NCBI GenBank assembly: GCA_959026535.1
Contig: CAUFMB010000042.1
Span: 1 to 18,108, forward strand
Direction: 5' to 3'
DNA length: 18,108 nt
Origin: an uncultured Collinsella sp.
GTDB taxonomy: Bacteria; Actinomycetota; Coriobacteriia; Coriobacteriales; Coriobacteriaceae
The first letter of the stretch is position 1. Each line of letters opens with the position of its first letter. Both the position numbers and the translations under genes were made by a program. Positions 14,337 to 18,108 of this stretch are shown here, in pieces. The notes beneath the pieces are model-generated. The model made no database searches, was not told where the DNA came from, and was given only the letters and a program-made list of their open reading frames with translations.

Positions 14337-16235
14337 TTAATCCAGCTCCTTTAAGCCGTGCGCCAGCTGCCAGTACTCGCCGTGCTGGGCCAGGAGTTCC
14401 TCGTGGGTACCGCGCTCGATGATGCGGCCGTGCTCCAGGACCATGATGGCATCGGCGTCGCGGACGGTGGACAGGCGGTGCGCGATCATAAACGTGGTGC
14501 GGCCGCGCATGATGCGGTCCATGCCGCGTTCAATGAGCTTTTCGGTGCGCGTGTCGATGCTCGAGGTTGCCTCGTCCAAGATGAGCACCGGCGGGTCGGC
14601 CACGGCCACGCGCGCAATGGCGAGGAGCTGCCGCTGGCCCTGCGACAGGTTGGCGCCATCGGCCGTAACCGGCGTGTCGTAGCCTCTAGGCAGGCGGCGG
14701 ATAAACGAGTCGGCGCAGGCGGCCTCGGCAGCGGCACGCACCTCCTCGTCGGTCGCGTCGAGCTTGCCAAAGCGGATGTTCTGCGCAATGGTGCCACTAA
14801 ACAGGTGCGTATCCTGCAGCACAATGCCCAGCGAGCCGCGCAGGCTAGCCTTGGCGATATGCTTGACGTCGATGCCGTCGTACGTGATCTCACCGTCATC
14901 GACCTCGTAGAAGCGGTTGATGAGGTTGGTGATGGTCGTCTTTCCGGCACCCGTGGAGCCAACAAACGCGATCTTTTGCCCCGGCTTGGCAAACAGGTTG
15001 AGGTCCGTGAGCACACGGGTGCCGGGCACGTAGGAAAAGTCCACGGCATGGAAGCGCACGTCGCCGGCAAGTGGCACCAGGCCCGTGACAAGCTCGGTAC
15101 CGTCGGCGCTCACCGCGCGGCCAGACTCGTCGACGGCGGCAACATCATGCAGGTGCCCGTACGCGCCCACGCCCTGGCCTTCGGGAATCTTCCACGCCCA
15201 CGCGGCGTCGCCCGTCTGCACCAGCTCCACGCAGCCCTCATCCACCTCGGGCTGCAGGTCCATGGCGGCAAACAGGCGCTCGGCACCGGCCAGCGCGTTA
15301 AGCAAAAAGTTGCCGAGCTGGGTGAACTGGTTGATGGGCATGGCCGCCTGGCGCACAAAGACCAAGTAGCTCGCGAGCGCGCCCACATCGGCCAGGCCGT
15401 TAATGCAGAGCATGCCGCCCGCGACGGCAACGATGGCGTAGTTGGCGTAGCCGATTGCAACGGTCATGGGCACCATGGAGTTGGCGTAGGCCTGCGCAGC
15501 GCCACCGGTACGGCGCAGCTCCTGGTTGCGTGCATCGAAACCGGCAACGTTGGCCTGCTCATGGTTAAAAACCTTGATGACCTTTTGGCCCGAGACCATC
15601 TCCTCGACGTATCCGTCCAGATCGGCGAGGGAGCCCTGCTGGGCAGCAAAGAAGCGCTTGGAGCGCATGCCCGAGTAGCGCGCGTACAGCACGATGGCCG
15701 CGTCGCACACAAGCGTGATAATCGTAAGCCGCCAGTTAAGGATGATGAGCATGGCCGTGGTGCCGATTACCTGGATTGTCGCCTGAATCACGTTGGCAAA
15801 GCTGTTGTTGAGTGCCTCGGAGACCGTGTCGACGTCGTTGGTGAAGAAGCTCATGATGTCGCCCGAGCGCGTGCTGTCGAAATAGCTGAGCGGCAACGTC
15901 TGAATGTGCGCAAACAGGTCGCGGCGGATGTCGGACACCACGCGCTGGGCCGCGCGCACCATAATCTGCGAGTAACCCAGGGCCGAGAGCACACCCGCGG
16001 CGTAGATGATTGCCGTGAGGATGACCTGCTTGGCGAGCAGCTCCTCGCCACCCGTGGCAAGACCGTTGACGATAGGGCGCACCATGTAGGTGCCGGCGAG
16101 GCTCGCAATGGCTGCGACAGAGGCAAGCACGCCCACTGCCAGCAGCGAAAACTTGGCATGGCCCATATAGCTGAGCAAACGGCGGAGCGTCTGCCCCAGA
16201 TTGGCCGGGCGGGCCTGAGCAGATGTCTTAGGCAT
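14337..16235 (-). CDS. ABC exporter subunit with canonical nucleotide-binding site
   Basis: This 632-residue half-transporter has a six-helix exporter domain (about 1-330) fused to an ATPase domain (about 393-632). Motifs are complete: Walker A GSTGAGKT (426-433), Q-loop Gln474, signature LSQGQ (530-534), Walker B LILDEA with catalytic Glu555, and H-loop His586 (MIAHR). Between membrane and ATPase parts lies an unusual insert (about 330-392) with no motif I recognise. The gene overlaps the upstream exporter gene by 8 nt (start 16235, its stop 16228-16230), and GGGAGG precedes the start, so the two are translated together. By analogy with LmrCD, BmrCD and TM287/288, the pair forms a heterodimer exporting drugs, lipids or peptides; the substrate is unknown. 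A palindromic terminator-like element follows the stop. Confidence 0.93.
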   Translation of the reverse strand: MPKTSAQARPANLGQTLRRLLSYMGHAKFSLLAVGVLASVAAIASLAGTYMVRPIVNGLATGGEELLAKQVILTAIIYAAGVLSALGYSQIMVRAAQRVVSDIRRDLFAHIQTLPLSYFDSTRSGDIMSFFTNDVDTVSEALNNSFANVIQATIQVIGTTAMLIILNWRLTIITLVCDAAIVLYARYSGMRSKRFFAAQQGSLADLDGYVEEMVSGQKVIKVFNHEQANVAGFDARNQELRRTGGAAQAYANSMVPMTVAIGYANYAIVAVAGGMLCINGLADVGALASYLVFVRQAAMPINQFTQLGNFLLNALAGAERLFAAMDLQPEVDEGCVELVQTGDAAWAWKIPEGQGVGAYGHLHDVAAVDESGRAVSADGTELVTGLVPLAGDVRFHAVDFSYVPGTRVLTDLNLFAKPGQKIAFVGSTGAGKTTITNLINRFYEVDDGEITYDGIDVKHIAKASLRGSLGIVLQDTHLFSGTIAQNIRFGKLDATDEEVRAAAEAACADSFIRRLPRGYDTPVTADGANLSQGQRQLLAIARVAVADPPVLILDEATSSIDTRTEKLIERGMDRIMRGRTTFMIAHRLSTVRDADAIMVLEHGRIIERGTHEELLAQHGEYWQLAHGLKELD

Positions 16236-18042
16236 GGCACTCGCCTCCCTTCTGGGCGTCGGCTTGCGAGACGTAGGCGGCGGCGAGCTCCGGCTCCGCT
16301 AGCTGCGAGGCCGGAGACGAGGGCGCGCCCTGGCTCTCCCCCTCGCCCGCAAACTCCATCTGCGAGGCGTAAATCTCCTGGTAGATGTTGTCGTCCGCCA
16401 GCAGTTCCTCGTGCGTGCCCATGCCGTGGACGCGTCCGTCGTCCAGCACTACAATGCGATCGGCATCCATGACACTCGCGATACGCTGGGCAATGATGAT
16501 CACGGTCGTATCGGGAATCTGAGCGATATGCTCGCGGATCTTGGCGTCGGTCGCCATATCGACCGCGCTCGTCGAGTCATCAAAAATGAGCACACGCGGA
16601 TGCTTGAGCAGCGTGCGCGCGATGCACAGGCGCTGCTTCTGCCCGCCCGAGACGCCGGCGCCACCCTGGCCCAGCTCGCCATCGAGCCCGCCGATGCGGT
16701 CCAGGAACTCGTCCACACACGCCGCACGACAGGCACGCAGCAGCTCCTCGTCGGTGGCATCGGGTGCGCCCCACTGCAGGTTCTCGCGCACGGTGCCCGT
16801 AAACAGCACGTTCTTTTGCAACACGATGCCCACGGCATCGCGCAAGGCAACAAGGTCGTAGTCGCGTACGTCTCGTCCGCCCACCAGCACGGCGCCCTCG
16901 GTGGCGTCGTACAGGCGCGCGATGAGCTGCACGAGCGAGCTCTTGCCCGAGCCCGTGCCGCCGAGCACACCCACCGTGGAGCCGGGCTCGATGCGAAGGT
17001 CGATATGCTCGAGCACGTCCTCGGCAGCATCCGCGCGGTACTTAAACGACACGTCGCGAAACTCGACACTCCCGTCGGCCACCTCGGATACAGCCGCATC
17101 GGCAGCGGGCGCCTGGATAAGCGACCGCTCGTCAATCACCCGCGAGATGCGCTCTACACTGGTAAGCGCGCGCGTGAGCAGCAAAAACACGCTGGAGATC
17201 ATCATGAGCGAGTTCATGATCAGCAGCACGTAGCTCATAAAGCCCGTGAGCGAGCCTACGCCCAGCTCGCCGGCAAGGATCATGCGGCCGCCGATCCACA
17301 GGATGGAAAGCGCGGCAACGTACATCGACAGTTGAAACACCGGCAGGTTGAGCACAGCGTTGCCAAAGGTCTTTGTGGCGGTGTGCGCAAGCTCGGTATT
17401 GACGGCGTCGAACTTGGCCTCCTCGTGCTCGGCGCGCACGTAGGCCTTGACGGCACGCACGGCGGTGAGGTCTTCTTGCACCACGCCGTTGAGGTGGTCC
17501 ATCGAAGTCTGGAGCTGGTGGTAGAGCGGACTCACGCGCCAGGTGATAACGCCGAGCACGATCGCCAGCACGGGCAGGATGATTGCAAAGACCGTGGCGA
17601 GCGGGCGCGACAGTATCAGAGCATAGATAAGGCCGACGATGAGGGTCATGGGGCCGCGCACCATGGGGCGAAAGCCGTTGCCGACGGCGTTTTGGATAAC
17701 GGTGATATCGGTGGTCATGCGCGTGACGAGCGAGCTGGCGTCGTAGTTGTCCAAGTTGCCAAAGGCGAGCGTCTGGATCTTGCGATACTCGGCCTCGCGC
17801 AGGTTAGCGCCCAGGCCCGAAGCCACACGGGCGGACGTGCGGGCGTACCCCAGTCCCAGCACCAGCGACAACGCGGCGCACACCAACATGTACGCGCCCT
17901 GCAGCAGCATATAGCTCAGATCGCCGGCGGGAACGCCAACGTCGATGATGTTGGCCATGATGACCGGGATAAACAGCTCGAGCGCCGTCTCGGCCGAGAC
18001 AAAAAACACGCCGAGTATGGCATCGCGGCGGTATGCCCCCAA
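16228..18042 (-). CDS. ABC exporter subunit with degenerate nucleotide-binding site; N-terminus interrupted
   Basis: This is the partner half-transporter, 604 residues counted from the TTG at 18042. It has an exporter membrane domain (about 1-300), an ATPase domain (about 325-560) and an acidic, Ala-rich tail. Walker A is GGTGSGKSS (361-369), Q-loop Gln409, signature VSGGQ (464-468). Walker B is VLIFDD with Asp in place of the catalytic Glu, and the H-loop reads AQR instead of AHR, the degenerate pattern known from one subunit of heterodimeric exporters. The start is uncertain. The TTG has no ribosome binding site, and homologous-looking residues continue upstream (QSLLFSYLGAYRRD) until a TAA at 18064-18066. 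An ATG lies five codons further up at 18081, giving MSILV-stop-QSLLFSYLG. Either a nonsense mutation disables the normal start or an upstream gene ends there. Confidence 0.85.
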   Translation of the reverse strand: MGAYRRDAILGVFFVSAETALELFIPVIMANIIDVGVPAGDLSYMLLQGAYMLVCAALSLVLGLGYARTSARVASGLGANLREAEYRKIQTLAFGNLDNYDASSLVTRMTTDITVIQNAVGNGFRPMVRGPMTLIVGLIYALILSRPLATVFAIILPVLAIVLGVITWRVSPLYHQLQTSMDHLNGVVQEDLTAVRAVKAYVRAEHEEAKFDAVNTELAHTATKTFGNAVLNLPVFQLSMYVAALSILWIGGRMILAGELGVGSLTGFMSYVLLIMNSLMMISSVFLLLTRALTSVERISRVIDERSLIQAPAADAAVSEVADGSVEFRDVSFKYRADAAEDVLEHIDLRIEPGSTVGVLGGTGSGKSSLVQLIARLYDATEGAVLVGGRDVRDYDLVALRDAVGIVLQKNVLFTGTVRENLQWGAPDATDEELLRACRAACVDEFLDRIGGLDGELGQGGAGVSGGQKQRLCIARTLLKHPRVLIFDDSTSAVDMATDAKIREHIAQIPDTTVIIIAQRIASVMDADRIVVLDDGRVHGMGTHEELLADDNIYQEIYASQMEFAGEGESQGAPSSPASQLAEPELAAAYVSQADAQKGGECHA

Positions 18043-18063
18043 GTAAGAAAAGAGAAGGCTCTG

Positions 18064-18108
18064 TTAGACCAGGATTGACATGCCGACCTGCCGGCTAACT
18101 CGCCGTCT
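18064..18108 (-). other. In-frame leader ending in TAA before the first ABC gene
   Basis: On the minus strand from the window edge the frame reads RRRVSRQVGMSILV then TAA (18064-18066), in the same frame as the exporter. Only a weak GGCAGG precedes the ATG at 18081. This may be the C-terminus of an upstream gene cut by the window, or the original exporter start with a nonsense codon at position six. The edge prevents a decision. Confidence 0.45.

Noticed and set aside
14358..16472. 704-codon plus-strand open frame opposite the ABC exporter genes
   Set aside because: It is the antisense shadow of GC-rich coding DNA; it has His/Arg/Gly-rich low-complexity composition and no domain, while the minus strand carries complete ABC motifs.
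16411..18078. 555-codon plus-strand open frame opposite the first ABC gene
   Set aside because: Same shadow effect: His/Ala/Arg-rich translation with no recognisable motif.

Overview
The window reads as chromosomal DNA of a Gram-positive, high-GC anaerobe of the class Coriobacteriia, most likely Collinsella or a close relative. Supporting signs are GC-rich housekeeping genes, strong GGAGG ribosome binding sites, LPxTG-type cell-wall sorting signals, a MoaC-MobB fusion, a Coriobacteriia-type AbiEi-like/nuclease protein, and palindromic intergenic repeats that I associate with that group. The genus is an inference from memory and was not computed. Every gene I can support lies on the minus strand, so transcription runs from high to low coordinates.

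Layout in transcription order. (1) 18042-14337: two overlapping genes for a heterodimeric ABC exporter, one subunit with a degenerate and one with a canonical nucleotide-binding site. An in-frame TAA interrupts the expected N-terminus of the first. (2) 14122-13085: an AbiEi-like/DUF559-like nuclease-fold protein standing alone. (3) 12852-10485: a two-gene molybdenum cofactor unit, moaA then a moaC-mobB fusion, separated by 4 nt. (4) 10154-8918: a major facilitator transporter broken by a frameshift at a (CG)4 run. (5) 8701-7880: a Cof-type HAD phosphatase. (6) 7370-472: a surface-pilus operon with a large beta-helix adhesin and two SpaA/FimA-like pilins, closed by a strong terminator at 330-371.

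The most interesting point is at the start of the adhesin. The signal peptide lies in one reading frame and the whole 1,062-codon remainder in another. The switch falls exactly at a run of eight G on the coding strand (7190-7197). A run of seven or ten would restore one protein of about 1,122 residues. This looks like an ON/OFF contingency locus caught in the OFF state, unless it is an assembly error. A 13-bp imperfect inverted repeat lies in the AT-rich upstream region.

The gaps between genes carry at least two families of recurring palindromes (three copies each) and two further large inverted repeats. Several sit where a transcription terminator would be expected. No sortase, tRNA, rRNA, CRISPR array or insertion sequence was seen.
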